From contig NZ_FONH01000002.1 in the NCBI RefSeq assembly GCF_900112865.1, positions 292,713 through 356,712 of the forward strand: 64,000 bases of DNA. Reading direction: 5' to 3'. Of this stretch, positions 16,324 through 25,500 are shown in pieces (position 1 is the stretch's first letter; every line of letters starts with the position of its first letter). The notes below the pieces were generated by a model. The model was not told the DNA's origin. It made no database searches and saw only the letters and a program-made list of their open reading frames with translations. The translations under genes and the position numbers were made by a program. This stretch comes from Dyella marensis (GTDB lineage Bacteria > Pseudomonadota > Gammaproteobacteria > Xanthomonadales > Rhodanobacteraceae).

Positions 16324-19300
16324 ATGAAACGTATGTTGATCAACGCGACTCAGCGTGAAGAGTTGCGTGTGGCCATTGTCGATGGCCAGACCCTGTACGA
16401 CCTCGACATCGAGATCCCCTCCCGCGAACAGAAAAAGGCCAACATCTACAAGGGCCGCATCACTCGCGTCGAACCCTCCCTGGAAGCCTGCTTCGTCGAA
16501 TACGGCGCGGAACGCCACGGCTTCCTGCCGCTGAAGGAAATCGCGCGGGAATATTTCACGCCGGGCCTGGATCCCAACAAGGCGAATATTCGCGACCTGA
16601 TCAAGGAAGGCCACGAAGTGGTCGTCCAGGTCGAGAAGGAAGAGCGCGGCAACAAGGGCGCCGCCCTCACCACCTATATCAGCCTGGCCGGCCGCTACAT
16701 GGTGCTGATGCCGAACAACCCGAAGGCCGGCGGCGTCTCGCGCCGGATCGAGGGCGAGGACCGGCAGGCCCTGAAGGAAGCCCTGGAGCACCTCACCGTT
16801 CCGGACGACGTCGGCCTGATCGTGCGCACCGCCGGCATGGGCCGCGACGCCGAGGAGCTGCAGTGGGACCTGGACTACCTGCTGCAGCTGTGGAAGGCCA
16901 TCTCGGCCGCCGCCAGCGCGCAGAAGGCGCCGTTCCTGATCTACCAGGAATCGAAGCTGTTCATCCGCGCCCTGCGCGACTACCTGCGCAATGACATCGG
17001 CGAGATCCTCATCGACGAGGAAGCCCTGTACAACGACGCGCGCGAGTTCATGCAGCAGGTCATGCCCAATGCCCTGCGCAAGCTCAAGCTGTACCGCGAC
17101 GACACCCCGCTGTTCTCGCGCTACCAGATCGAGACCCAGATCGAGAGCGCCTTCGACCGCCAGGTGCGCCTGCCATCCGGCGGCTCGATCGTGATCGACC
17201 AGACCGAAGCGCTGACCGCGATCGACATCAACTCCTCGAAGGCCACCAAGGGCAGCGACATCGAGGAAACCGCGTTCAACACCAACTGCGAGGCGGCGGT
17301 GGAAATCGCCCGTCAGCTGCGCATCCGCGACGCCGGCGGCCTGATCGTGATCGATTTCATCGACATGGACAGCCCCAAGCACCAGCGCGAAGTGGAAGAG
17401 CGCCTGAAGGACGCGCTGAAGCTGGACCGCGCCCGCGTGCAGGTCGGCCGCATCTCGCGCTTTGGCCTGCTGGAGATGTCCCGCCAGCGCCTGCGTCCCA
17501 GCCTGGGTGAAGCCACCCAGGTGGTGTGCCCGCGCTGCGAAGGCCATGGCCATATCCGCAGCGTGGAATCGCTGGCGCTGTCGACCCTGCGCCTGATCGA
17601 AGAGCACGCCATGAAGGACAACACCGGCCAGGTGCTGGTGCAGGCGCCGCCGGCGGTGGCCAACTTCATGCTCAACGAGAAGCGCGCCGGCGTGGTCGAA
17701 GTCGAACTGCGCAACAAGGTCCACGTGGTGATCGTGGCCGACGACCAGCTCGAGACCCCGCACATCCAGATCCAGCGCATCCGCGAAGCGGAGATGGGCG
17801 AGCACAGCAAGCCCAGCTACGAGCGCCGGACCGTGGTGGAAGCCGCGCCGATCCCGAAGATGGGCCAGGCCCTGGGCAGCGGCGAGCAGCCGGCGGTCAG
17901 CGGCATCGTGCCCGCCTCGCCTGCTCCGGTACGCGAGGAAACCGCGCAGGCTCCGGTCGCCGCGCAGCAACCCACGCAGCCGGCGGCGCGTCCCGCCGCC
18001 GCGCCCGTGCCGAGCGGCGGCCTGATTTCCCGCTTCCTGGGCTGGTTCCGCAGCACCCCGGCCCCGGCGCCCGCGCCGGTAGCCAGGCGCGAGGCGGCTC
18101 CGTCCGCCGGCGGCGGGCGCAACCAGCGTCGTGACGAGCGTGGCCGCGGCCAGCCGCAGAACCGCCAGCAGCAACAGCCGCAGCAGCGCCGCGAACCGCA
18201 GCAGGGCAAGCAGGGCCAGGGACAGAACCAGGGCCAGGCGCAGCAGCAGGGCAAGGGCAACCGCCAGCGCGGCAACGAACAGCAGCAGCGCCAGCCCGGC
18301 AAGCAGGAACAGCAGCAGCCGCGCCAACAGCAGCCGAAGGCGGCCGAGGCACAGGTCGAGCGCAAGCAGCCTCAGCAGCAGCCGCGCCAGGAGCAGGCCA
18401 AGCCGGCACAGCCGCAGGCGCAGGAGCCGCGTCAGCCCCGCCCCGCTGCGCAGCAGCCTGCCGCCGTGCAGCAGCCGGTGGCCGCGCAACCGTTCATGCC
18501 GCCGCAGCCCGCCGCCCAGGCGCCGCGCCCGGTCGCCGCTCCAGCCGATGAAGCCGCGCAGGAAGCCGCACTCGTCGCCAAGCCGGTAACCGACGCCGTG
18601 GCGCCCGACGCGCTGGATCCGGCCGCCGCCGAAGCCGAGGGCAGCCAGCCCCGTCGTCGCCGTGGTCGCCGCGGTGGCCGCCGCCGCCGTCGCCACGAGG
18701 ATGCCGGCCAGCCCGGTGCGTCCGAGGGCCAGCTGGACAACGAGTTCGATCTGGATGACGAGGATCGCGAGGAAGACGGCACGGGCGAGACCGCCAAGGC
18801 CGAGCCGCGTCCTGCCACGTCGGCCGCTCCGGCAGTCGCTGCCGCGGCAGCCGCCACGGCCGTGATCGCCGCCGACAGCATCGAGGCCGAAGCCGCCAAC
18901 CATGCGCCGGCCGCCGAACGGGAACTTGAGCTCCCGGTGGTCGAGACGCCTGCGCCGGCACCGGCTTCGTTCAACCTGCCCGCGCTGCCGCCGCTCCCCG
19001 CGAAGACGGACGAGCCGGAAGCCGCGGAAGCACCCGCCGAACCGGTGGTGGCGCATGTGCCGGCGATGGAAGCCGCGCCGGTCGTCGCCGATGTCTCGGC
19101 ACCGCCTGCCGCCGTGGCGGAGAGCGAAGTACGCGTGACGGCGCCGGTGGCGACGCCGGAGCCCGCCCCGCTGTTGGTTGCCGAGGCGGTGGTCGCCGAA
19201 CCTGTCGTCGCGGCGCCTGCGGCCGAAGCCGCGCCGGTCGAACCGATGGTGGAGACGGCCAAGCTCGAGCCGGCGGTCGAGGCGGTCGAAGCCAGGACCG

Positions 19301-19557
19301 CGACGGTCGAAGTCCCGGTCCAGCCCGCAGCCACGCCGGAACCGGCGGTTGTCCAGGCGCAGCCCACCGTCGTCCACGAGCAGCAGCCGGAAGCCGCCGC
19401 GCCCGCGCCCGCCACCCAGCTGCCCACGCAGGGCGACCTGCTGGGCCACGTGGCCGAGCCGACCGCAGCCCCGACGATCCCTCAGGCCGCCGATGCCGCC
19501 CCCGGCGACGAGGCGACGGAAGAAGAAAAGAAGGACGGCCACGCCTCCAACGGCTGA
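16324..19557 (+). CDS. rne: Ribonuclease E
   Basis: A 1077-residue essential endoribonuclease and degradosome scaffold. The N-terminal catalytic half has the S1 domain ([24 protein letters not shown]), the DNase I-like core with [19 protein letters not shown] and the Zn-link CPRCEGHGH (about 402-408). The C-terminal half is disordered and Gln/Pro/Ala-rich. It has an amphipathic membrane-targeting segment ([13 protein letters not shown], about 565-577) and an Arg-rich RNA-binding patch ([17 protein letters not shown]). The start at 16324 matches the universal [11 protein letters not shown]-terminus. Confidence 0.97.
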   Translation: MKRMLINATQREELRVAIVDGQTLYDLDIEIPSREQKKANIYKGRITRVEPSLEACFVEYGAERHGFLPLKEIAREYFTPGLDPNKANIRDLIKEGHEVVVQVEKEERGNKGAALTTYISLAGRYMVLMPNNPKAGGVSRRIEGEDRQALKEALEHLTVPDDVGLIVRTAGMGRDAEELQWDLDYLLQLWKAISAAASAQKAPFLIYQESKLFIRALRDYLRNDIGEILIDEEALYNDAREFMQQVMPNALRKLKLYRDDTPLFSRYQIETQIESAFDRQVRLPSGGSIVIDQTEALTAIDINSSKATKGSDIEETAFNTNCEAAVEIARQLRIRDAGGLIVIDFIDMDSPKHQREVEERLKDALKLDRARVQVGRISRFGLLEMSRQRLRPSLGEATQVVCPRCEGHGHIRSVESLALSTLRLIEEHAMKDNTGQVLVQAPPAVANFMLNEKRAGVVEVELRNKVHVVIVADDQLETPHIQIQRIREAEMGEHSKPSYERRTVVEAAPIPKMGQALGSGEQPAVSGIVPASPAPVREETAQAPVAAQQPTQPAARPAAAPVPSGGLISRFLGWFRSTPAPAPAPVARREAAPSAGGGRNQRRDERGRGQPQNRQQQQPQQRREPQQGKQGQGQNQGQAQQQGKGNRQRGNEQQQRQPGKQEQQQPRQQQPKAAEAQVERKQPQQQPRQEQAKPAQPQAQEPRQPRPAAQQPAAVQQPVAAQPFMPPQPAAQAPRPVAAPADEAAQEAALVAKPVTDAVAPDALDPAAAEAEGSQPRRRRGRRGGRRRRRHEDAGQPGASEGQLDNEFDLDDEDREEDGTGETAKAEPRPATSAAPAVAAAAAATAVIAADSIEAEAANHAPAAERELELPVVETPAPAPASFNLPALPPLPAKTDEPEAAEAPAEPVVAHVPAMEAAPVVADVSAPPAAVAESEVRVTAPVATPEPAPLLVAEAVVAEPVVAAPAAEAAPVEPMVETAKLEPAVEAVEARTATVEVPVQPAATPEPAVVQAQPTVVHEQQPEAAAPAPATQLPTQGDLLGHVAEPTAAPTIPQAADAAPGDEATEEEKKDGHASNG

Positions 19558-19576
19558 GCGTCCGTCTCGCGCAACG

Positions 19577-19607
19577 AAAAAGCCGGGCCCATGGCCCGGC
19601 TTTTTTT
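19577..19607. terminator. Bidirectional rho-independent terminator (rne / response regulator)
   Basis: AGCCGGGCC-CAT-GGCCCGGCT hairpin with AAAAA on the left and TTTTTTT on the right, between the convergent rne and response-regulator genes. The run of seven Ts serves rne; the five As serve the opposite strand. Confidence 0.88.
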
Positions 19608-19666
19608 ATGGTGCGGATGCGGCGGCGCGTTCCCTTTTGGAACGGACTGCGCGAACGCGCAGCCGC

Positions 19667-20323
19667 TCAGTTTCCGCCGATCTGATTGTTGTGCGTATCG
19701 AGCAGCCCGTGGATCGTCATCAGGTGCGCGAGGCTCACGATATGGTCCACCTGCAGCTTCTCCATCAGGCGCTGCTTGTAGGTGGACACCGTCTTCGGAC
19801 TCAGGTTGAGCTGCTCGCCGATGGTGGTGAGCGCCTTGCCGCGCACCAGCATCATGGCCACCTCCAGCTCGCGGCTCGACAACGCGTCGAACGGCGAGGC
19901 CTCGCCGTCCAGCGTGGCCAGGGCCAGCTGCTGGGCCACCGCGGGGGCTAGATAACGGCGGCCGCCGGCCACCTGGCGCACCGCGCACAACAGCTCCTCG
20001 GCCGTGCAGCCCTTGGTGAGATAGCCGGTGGCGCCGGCCTCCAAAAGCCGCTTGGGGAAACGTGCATCGTCCACCACCGTGATGATGATGATCTGCGTCG
20101 GCAGCTTGGCGCGCGCGACGCGTTCGGTGAGTTCGATGCCGCTCATGCCCGGCATGTGCACGTCGACCAGGGCGATTTCCGGCTCATGCGCGCGAATCAG
20201 CTTCAAGCCGTCTTCCGCGGTACCCGCCTCGCCACAGATATGCACGTCCGGCTGCTGCTGCAGGATCATCCGAAACCCGGTGCGGACCAGCTCGTGATCG
20301 TCGATAAGAACCAGATTGATCAC
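19667..20323 (-). CDS. GacA/UvrY-type response regulator (NarL/FixJ family)
   Basis: A 218-residue two-component regulator. The receiver domain has acidic pocket D8/D9, phospho-acceptor D54 (ALVDVHMPGMSG) and K104 (GYLTKGC). The C-terminal LuxR-type HTH is LSSRELEVAMMLVRGKALTTIGEQLNLSPKTVSTYKQRL. The architecture matches GacA/UvrY regulators, which typically drive small-RNA genes of the Csr/Rsm system. No cognate kinase is adjacent in the host region. Confidence 0.88.
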   Translation of the reverse strand: MINLVLIDDHELVRTGFRMILQQQPDVHICGEAGTAEDGLKLIRAHEPEIALVDVHMPGMSGIELTERVARAKLPTQIIIITVVDDARFPKRLLEAGATGYLTKGCTAEELLCAVRQVAGGRRYLAPAVAQQLALATLDGEASPFDALSSRELEVAMMLVRGKALTTIGEQLNLSPKTVSTYKQRLMEKLQVDHIVSLAHLMTIHGLLDTHNNQIGGN

Positions 20324-20779
20324 GCCGCCGCCCTCCGTGGGTCAAGCCCGTGAAAGTAGGCGGCATGCGCATGCGATGCAAGCACCCCCCTGTATGTGCC
20401 GTCCACCAACATAAAAGCTTCTTCTCGCCTCCCTTTCTCGGACTGCCGACCGCCACCGCTTGGATTGACGCAAGTATCCTCGATCGTCCCGACCAGGTCT
20501 GTCAGTCATGACCTACGGAGTGTCGTCATAAGCCGGCGAGTGTTATGCCCCCGTGATGATATTCGCCTTTTTTGACAGGCCTGAAAGTGTTGTGGCGCCG
20601 GGAAATGCAGCGGCACGGACGAGCGCGAGCGCCGACGGCGGCGATCCTTGTGCTGACATGGTTTTAGGAGTGATTCCGGCGCTTTACCGCACGAAGGCCC
20701 CGCTATGCACCTGCTGTTCGACGACACAGCCCTTCCCCCTTGCCTGACAAATCCGGACGCGAGCGTCGTAGGGCATCCC
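20324..20779. other. Host intergenic region with no recognised gene
   Basis: A 456-nt stretch upstream of the response regulator. Open frames here are fragmentary on both strands and no strong hairpin-plus-T terminator or tRNA was seen. It presumably holds the response-regulator promoter. Confidence 0.5.
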
Positions 20780-20989
20780 TCAGGCAAGGCTGTCGATGTG
20801 ATCGTGGATGCGCTGCCGTATGGCCTGCTCGCCGTCCGCTCCGGCCGGAAGCCCCAGGAACATTTCCGAGCGAATGTCGACGATGTCTTCGCCGAAGCGG
20901 ATGGCGAACACGCACACGGTCTGCTCCGCATTTCCGACAAAAGAAATGTCGTACTGGAAACCTTTGTAATCGCCTTTGAGTTCTTTCAT
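20780..20989 (-). CDS. Small conserved-looking protein of unknown function
   Basis: A 69-residue soluble protein starting MKELKGDYKGFQYDISFVG. It has alternating beta-type segments and a C-terminal helix (EQAIRQRIHDHIDSLA). The start at 20989 is chosen because the 29-residue upstream extension looks random. It is probably the last host gene before the prophage end. No family was recognised. Confidence 0.6.
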   Translation of the reverse strand: MKELKGDYKGFQYDISFVGNAEQTVCVFAIRFGEDIVDIRSEMFLGLPAGADGEQAIRQRIHDHIDSLA

Positions 20990-21249
20990 CGGTCGACTCC
21001 GCCGACCATTCTCCGCATAGGTCCAGGCGGGACAACGCCGGTCGTGAAGGAATCCGAACAAAGACGTGCATGGCATTCACTGTCGTGACTGCGCCGCCAT
21101 GTGCTTTTGATCTGCCGGCCATAAGACAGACAGCCGCGCTTCATGGCGCAACCGCCGAACTGGCGCGCAAATGAACGAAGCGGACAGCGCTCTCGATCGC
21201 ATGCGAGAGCCGGCGTCATGACGCGCGGCGGCGAGACAAGAGGGAGGCC

Positions 21250-21269
21250 TGGTGCCCGGAGCGGGGACC
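21250..21269 (-). other. Candidate attachment site: tRNA 3'-end-like remnant
   Basis: On the minus strand the sequence reads GGTCCCCGCTCCGGGCACCA. It resembles a tRNA 3' end: T-stem strand CCCGC, acceptor strand TCCGGGC, discriminator A and CCA. The matching 5' acceptor (GCCCGGA) is typical of some tRNA-Leu genes, but no tRNA body precedes it, so this is only a fragment. Such remnants mark the distal end of elements inserted in a tRNA gene. The intact tRNA would then lie at the other prophage end, outside the window. Confidence 0.45.
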
Positions 21270-21291
21270 TAATTTGGGCAAGATTCCAGGG

Positions 21292-21315
21292 AAAAACGCC
21301 TGCCTATGGCAGGCG
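21292..21315 (-). terminator. Terminator downstream of the SRAP gene
   Basis: On the minus strand CGCCTGCC-ATA-GGCAGGCG is followed by TTTTT. It is a perfect 8-bp stem 70 nt past the end of the SRAP-domain gene, just inside the presumed left prophage end. Confidence 0.8.
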
Positions 21316-21385
21316 TAGGCGAATCTTACTCACAGCCTTACTCACAATCCAACTAAGTGACCCCGTGGAGCTGGGCCACCTCCGC

Positions 21386-22321
21386 CTAGGCGGCAAGCTG
21401 GTGTTCGTAGTACGGCCGCGGCCGATCATCCAGGATTGCGTAGAGCGACTGCAGGTCGCGCGGATCCGGGTTGAGCCAGGCATCCAGGTTTTCTGGCTTG
21501 ATGGGGACGATGCAGCGGTCGTGGCCGGCGGCCAGCACTTCGGGCGGCGGCTCGTCGGTGATCGCCGCGAATGACCAGAGCTCGTCGCCGTCCCGGTCCG
21601 TGGTGTGCGACCAGAGGCAGGCCACCAGCATGTCCTGCGGAGGGTTCGGGGTGAACTGCAGCACCACGTTCTTCCCCTCGCGCTCCACGTTCTCGTAGAA
21701 CGTAGTGACGATCATGATGCCGTGGTGGTAGCCGAAGAGCTTCGACCAAGCGCTTTCCAAGTTGTCCCTGCGCGCATTGTACGTGCCGGGGTACTTGCGC
21801 TCGATTGCCACATTCCAGCCGGGCAACCGGCACTGATAGCGCATGGGGATCACGCGACGCAGGCCGGTCTTGGCGTCAGCGATCATCACCGGGGCGTAGC
21901 TGCCCGGGTAAATTCGCGAATCCTTCGGGTCCGGCTCCGCGCGGCGCAGGTCGTCCAGGTTGCGCTGGGCCGCCTTCACTTTGTTGCCGGCGATGCGCTG
22001 GTCCTCCGTGGCCTTCTTGGTGGGCTTCGGACTGGCCAACACCGCCTCGGCCTTGGCCAGTCGCTCCTGCTGGGCGGCCAGCTCGGCCACCAACTTCGCC
22101 TCGAGCTCCCGGTCGCCCTCGGCCACGATCTTGGCCAGCTCGAACCCTTCCTCGCTCGCAGGCTTCCGGAAGGACTCGCGCATTGCCCTGGGCAACTTCG
22201 TCCAGCCGCCATCGGCGCGCTTCTCCACGAAGAGCTTAACGAACTCATGGATGTCCATGACCGCGCCGAACAGGCGCACAAAAGCGGCGTAGTCAGCCTT
22301 CACCTGGGCGGAATAGCACAT
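21386..22321 (-). CDS. SRAP-domain protein (YedK/HMCES family, SOS-response-associated peptidase)
   Basis: A 311-residue SRAP protein. Family enzymes crosslink to abasic sites in single-stranded DNA through the N-terminal Cys2, present here as MCYS after Met removal. Other landmarks are YNARRDNLES (Asn-Ala-Arg), TFYENV (Glu) and AGHDRCIVPIKPENLDAWL (catalytic His). It is about 90 residues longer than E. coli YedK because of a charged helical insertion (about 70-135). It is the leftmost prophage gene and has its own terminator. Confidence 0.88.
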   Translation of the reverse strand: MCYSAQVKADYAAFVRLFGAVMDIHEFVKLFVEKRADGGWTKLPRAMRESFRKPASEEGFELAKIVAEGDRELEAKLVAELAAQQERLAKAEAVLASPKPTKKATEDQRIAGNKVKAAQRNLDDLRRAEPDPKDSRIYPGSYAPVMIADAKTGLRRVIPMRYQCRLPGWNVAIERKYPGTYNARRDNLESAWSKLFGYHHGIMIVTTFYENVEREGKNVVLQFTPNPPQDMLVACLWSHTTDRDGDELWSFAAITDEPPPEVLAAGHDRCIVPIKPENLDAWLNPDPRDLQSLYAILDDRPRPYYEHQLAA

Positions 22322-22361
22322 GGGAGCGCGCCAACGGGGTGGGAATACAGCCTACACCTGG

Positions 22362-22817
22362 TCAGGGGTAGCTGTGCCGCTCGCCGCGGCGCGGAAGGCT
22401 GACCTGGTGGAGGCTCGCCCCGTGGTGGAATTGGCTGGGTGATTCGGGGAGCTCGACGCCAAGGCGCTTGGAGATGGCCTCCACCCTGGCGCTCCAGTGT
22501 GCGCCATGGCAGACATGTTCGAGCGCCCGGATGGCCAACTTGAGGTCGACGTCACCCGGTGCCTCGATCATGGCCAGAAGGTGGGCCTGGGTCAGCATGA
22601 CCGAGCTGATCACCCCGCTGATCGCCGTACTGGGTGCGGCTGCATCGAGCCAGGCTGACGGCGGCGATAGGTCCGAGACGGTCCAGTGCGCATGGGCCGC
22701 GGCGGTAACATGCCCTCCCTGACGGCGGCGCGCCGAGTTGGAGAGATCGTGGAGCCGGATCAGCAGCCTGGACAGGCTGGATACGGCGGCGATCAAGGTG
22801 GTGCGGGCTTCGTCCAT
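22362..22817 (-). CDS. Hypothetical phage protein
   Basis: A 151-residue protein starting MDEARTTLIAAVSSLSRLL, mostly helical, with a mid-section LDAAAPSTAISGVISSVMLTQAHLLAMIEAPGDVDLKLAIRALEHV. No family was recognised. It lies between the SRAP gene and tail-fibre genes, in the place where accessory genes often sit. The ribosome-binding site is weak. Confidence 0.55.
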   Translation of the reverse strand: MDEARTTLIAAVSSLSRLLIRLHDLSNSARRRQGGHVTAAAHAHWTVSDLSPPSAWLDAAAPSTAISGVISSVMLTQAHLLAMIEAPGDVDLKLAIRALEHVCHGAHWSARVEAISKRLGVELPESPSQFHHGASLHQVSLPRRGERHSYP

Positions 22818-22874
22818 CTTCAGAGGCTACGCCCGGGCGGTCTCAAACTCTGGGATATCCCGCCGATCGGCCGG

Positions 22875-23093
22875 CTAGATGGATTCCCTGAAATCCAAGT
22901 ACTCGTCGATGGCTTGCTTGGCCATCATCAGTACAGCGACGGACGACTCAGCCTGGACCTCACGCTTCTCCTTCTGCTGAAAACCCCGCATCGGCATCGC
23001 CGGCAGATCGAAATATGCGTGGAACATTCCGTCGCGCGAATCATGTGCACAGCGAATCTCGATGCCGCGATGGTCATCCCTCATCTCGCCCAT
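22875..23093 (-). CDS. Small hypothetical protein
   Basis: A 72-residue protein with an N-terminal beta part (GIEIRCAHDSRDGMFHAYFDLP) and a C-terminal helix (SSVAVLMMAKQAIDEYLDFRES). A GGGGAG sequence precedes the ATG at 23093. The layout resembles small DUF proteins in which a beta sheet packs on one helix, but no family is assigned. Confidence 0.6.
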   Translation of the reverse strand: MGEMRDDHRGIEIRCAHDSRDGMFHAYFDLPAMPMRGFQQKEKREVQAESSVAVLMMAKQAIDEYLDFRESI

Positions 23094-23177
23094 TACTCGG
23101 ACTCCCCTTCGCCAATTCGCGCCCTTGGCGCCGTGCCGACGATCTTAGTGAAGAAAGGCGATCAGGCGAAGCCGAAG

Positions 23178-23825
23178 CTACAGATTGGTCACGTCGATCA
23201 CGAGAGCCGTCATTAGGTTCGCCGACAGCACCGGCGTGTCGCCTGACGTGAGGTCCTGCACGATGAGCAGGTTCTGGTTGACCACGTTGCTGGCAACCTG
23301 GGTGAACACCGCGCGCACGTTGAAGCCCTCCACCCGCGCCGATCGAAAGCCGCGGATGACGTGTGCCACGGCATAGGCGCGCCCCGCGGTGCCGGCGAAG
23401 ATAGTCGTGCCCGTCGCATTTTGGACGAACCCGACCACCCGCATCGGCCCCGCGCTGGCATCAAAAATCAACTGGCCGGCTGCGTTCCACACCTGCAGGC
23501 CGAAGCCGTGCGCCGGCGGTGCCCGCGGCACGTCGAAGATGTAATAAGGAACCTGGGTTCCGAGTGGCCCAGCGACGGAGATATTGAAGCCGATCTGCCC
23601 GGCGCCGTAGAAAGTCTCCGGCCTGGCATAAAGCGATCCACCCACGCAAATGATCGGCGAAACGAGATCACTGCGCGGCCCGATCGTCCCGTAGGTTACC
23701 GACGCGCCGTAGAGCGACTGATTGGTGGTGAGAGTCCCCTTCTCCACCAGAGACAAGTTCGCATACGTGTTGTCGACCTGCGCGACACCACTATCGCCAT
23801 AGACGGTAAACCCTGCGTCAGCCAT
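23178..23825 (-). CDS. Phage tail-fibre-associated protein
   Basis: A 215-residue beta-rich protein in the receptor-binding region. The motif GLQVWNAAGQLIFDASAGPMRVVGF is shared with the next gene (GIQVFNAAGQLIFD) and echoes the C-terminus of the J homologue (LLQVFDSAGTLRVRL). A fibre tip or fibre-associated role is inferred from position and repeat motif. It lies 1 nt from its neighbour. Confidence 0.7.
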   Translation of the reverse strand: MADAGFTVYGDSGVAQVDNTYANLSLVEKGTLTTNQSLYGASVTYGTIGPRSDLVSPIICVGGSLYARPETFYGAGQIGFNISVAGPLGTQVPYYIFDVPRAPPAHGFGLQVWNAAGQLIFDASAGPMRVVGFVQNATGTTIFAGTAGRAYAVAHVIRGFRSARVEGFNVRAVFTQVASNVVNQNLLIVQDLTSGDTPVLSANLMTALVIDVTNL

Positions 23826-23826
23826 A

Positions 23827-24108
23827 TCAGTAAGCGCCGTAGAGAATGGTGCACTCCACCGCCGGAGTCCAAATCGTGGCCGGGGAATAGCTCAATGTGT
23901 TGCCGCTCAGGGTGATGACGGGGGTGTAGCGCGTCGTGCCGGAGCTTGGCCAGACGAAGAACCAGTAGTCGCCATAGCCCGTGGGAAGCGTGATGGAGCC
24001 CGAGGCGCCAGGCGCCACCACGACCTTGCCAATGATGCGAGACAGGCGATCTGGAGTGTCAAAGATCAGCTGGCCCGCCGCATTGAAAACCTGGATACCT
24101 TGACCCAT
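23827..24108 (-). CDS. Small tail-fibre-associated protein, paralogous N-terminus to its neighbour
   Basis: A 93-residue beta-rich protein beginning MGQGIQVFNAAGQLIFDTPDRLSRIIGK. The opening motif matches residues about 110-135 of the downstream 215-residue protein, suggesting a shared small module. The remainder (GYGDYWFFVWPSSGTTRYTPVITLSG) is strand-rich. Function is unknown. Confidence 0.7.
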   Translation of the reverse strand: MGQGIQVFNAAGQLIFDTPDRLSRIIGKVVVAPGASGSITLPTGYGDYWFFVWPSSGTTRYTPVITLSGNTLSYSPATIWTPAVECTILYGAY

Positions 24109-24144
24109 GGCAACCTCACTTGTCGCCCACAGCGCTACTCGGCA

Positions 24145-24303
24145 TCAGGTGTTATCGATCTCGTCTGGCACGCCGCCGGCGGCGACCCATTCGAGGTATT
24201 CGTCGTAGTCACGGTTACCAGGGCAGATCGGGATGCAGGCGCCGTCGCTGTTGCGAATGATGCTGTCGCCGAAAATCGTGTGAACGATGGTGTAGTCGGG
24301 CAT
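24145..24303 (-). CDS. Small phage protein downstream of the tail fibre
   Basis: A 52-residue protein, MPDYTIVHTIFGDSIIRNS, ending NRDYDEYLEWVAAGGVPDE. The NRDYxxYLxWVAxG pattern is common in short phage tail-fibre-region proteins. The start at 24303 is 2 nt from the stop of the fibre gene; longer upstream frames are antisense noise. Confidence 0.7.
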   Translation of the reverse strand: MPDYTIVHTIFGDSIIRNSDGACIPICPGNRDYDEYLEWVAAGGVPDEIDNT

Positions 24304-24305
24304 TT

Positions 24306-25430
24306 TCAAAGCTCCGAATCGAGGATCATGAGCGTCGTCCCGCCCGACTTGCCGGCCGCGAAGCCAGACTGGCCAGTTGTCGCGCCACTGATGGTGAACA
24401 GCAGGACGAACTGGCCATTCCAACTACCAGCGATAGTCGGATTTCCGGAATTCGGCGTGCCGTTGCCAACCCATCCGATGCCCTGACCGGTGATGGTCAG
24501 GGTGGGGAAAGCGCGCATCTGTACTGGGGTGTTGAACTGCGCAAGTGCGCCCGTCGTGCTGTACTGCGTACCCGCGGCGAACGCACCACCAGCGGGCAGC
24601 GTCGCCGCGAAGCAGTAGCGCTGGCACTGAGTCAGCTCGATCGCCGGCGGCACCAGCTCGAACGCCGTCGCCGCGGTCCCCAGTTCAAGCTGCACCTGCG
24701 CGATATCGAACGTACCGGACTGCTGCCCAAGGCCGTTTGAGCGGCCCGCATAGGTCGTGCCGGCGTCGAACCAGAACGTCAGCTGCGTATAGTCGTTGTT
24801 GTTCGTGCCCAGCGTTTTGCCGGCGATTGCCGGGATCGTGAAGGTGATCGTCTTCTTCACCCAGCCCGCGGTCAGCGCCACCGTGGTGGTGCCTATGTTG
24901 ATGACCTGGGACGATGGCGAACCACCGGTGCCGAACACCTGGCTGAGCTCCACGGCGATGTTTTTGGCGGCATCGGCCTTAGCCCAGAAGCTCAGCGTCA
25001 TGGTGCGGCCGGCACAGTTGCGGACGCCCTCGATGTTCTGCTGAAGCGCCGCCAGGTTGGAGGCGCCAGCCGACGACGCCACGACCGTGCGCAGGAAGTA
25101 CGACGGCTCCCACGGCACGACGCCCTGCCCCAGCGCAAACGTCTGCTGGCTCAACGCCGAGGTGCTGCCCACGCCGACGGATACCCACCGATCGGCCGAG
25201 TAGCGCGTGCCTGCGGCCGCGGCGAAGGAGGTGCCGCGCTGCCACACATTGAAGTTGCCGTTGATCAGCTTGTTTTTGAACGAAGCCTGCCCGCTGACGC
25301 TGGCCGACAGGTCCGAAACGCTGCCGAACAGCTCCGTGAAGTTGCCATTGGCCTTCTGCCAGGCGACGTAGTTGGTATCGCCATCCTCGCCTTCCGGCGG
25401 CGTTCCGAGATTGATGGTCTGTTGTGCCAT
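24306..25430 (-). CDS. Phage tail fibre / receptor-binding protein
   Basis: A 374-residue protein. The N-terminus (INLGTPPEGEDGDTNYVAWQKANGNFTELF) is a typical virion-anchoring segment. The body (FKNKLINGNFNVWQRGTSF, then MTLSFWAKADAAKNIAVEL and YTQLTFWFDAG) resembles carbohydrate-binding jelly-roll modules of siphophage fibres. It is expected to contact the host surface. It lies downstream of the J homologue and is separated from it by a terminator. Confidence 0.85.
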   Translation of the reverse strand: MAQQTINLGTPPEGEDGDTNYVAWQKANGNFTELFGSVSDLSASVSGQASFKNKLINGNFNVWQRGTSFAAAAGTRYSADRWVSVGVGSTSALSQQTFALGQGVVPWEPSYFLRTVVASSAGASNLAALQQNIEGVRNCAGRTMTLSFWAKADAAKNIAVELSQVFGTGGSPSSQVINIGTTTVALTAGWVKKTITFTIPAIAGKTLGTNNNDYTQLTFWFDAGTTYAGRSNGLGQQSGTFDIAQVQLELGTAATAFELVPPAIELTQCQRYCFAATLPAGGAFAAGTQYSTTGALAQFNTPVQMRAFPTLTITGQGIGWVGNGTPNSGNPTIAGSWNGQFVLLFTISGATTGQSGFAAGKSGGTTLMILDSEL

Positions 25431-25441
25431 GTGGCTACCTC

Positions 25442-25470
25442 AAAAAAAGAAAGCCGCCTTGCGGCGGCTT
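25442..25470 (-). terminator. Terminator after the J homologue
   Basis: On the minus strand AAGCCGCC-GCAA-GGCGGCTT is followed by a T-rich run (TCTTTTTTT), 30 nt past the J stop codon. It would reduce fibre-gene expression relative to J unless antiterminated. Confidence 0.85.
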
Positions 25471-25500
25471 CGTTGGGTGATTGCCTTGAATGGAGTGCGG

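Noticed and set aside
16240-19542. An 1100-codon open frame antisense to rne
   Set aside because: It mirrors the highly biased GC-rich codons of rne. The protein is Arg/Gly/Leu low-complexity with no family resemblance.
21250-21315. A complete tRNA gene at the prophage edge
   Set aside because: Only the 3'-end-like 20 nt match. The T-loop is wrong and no anticodon or D-arm precedes it.
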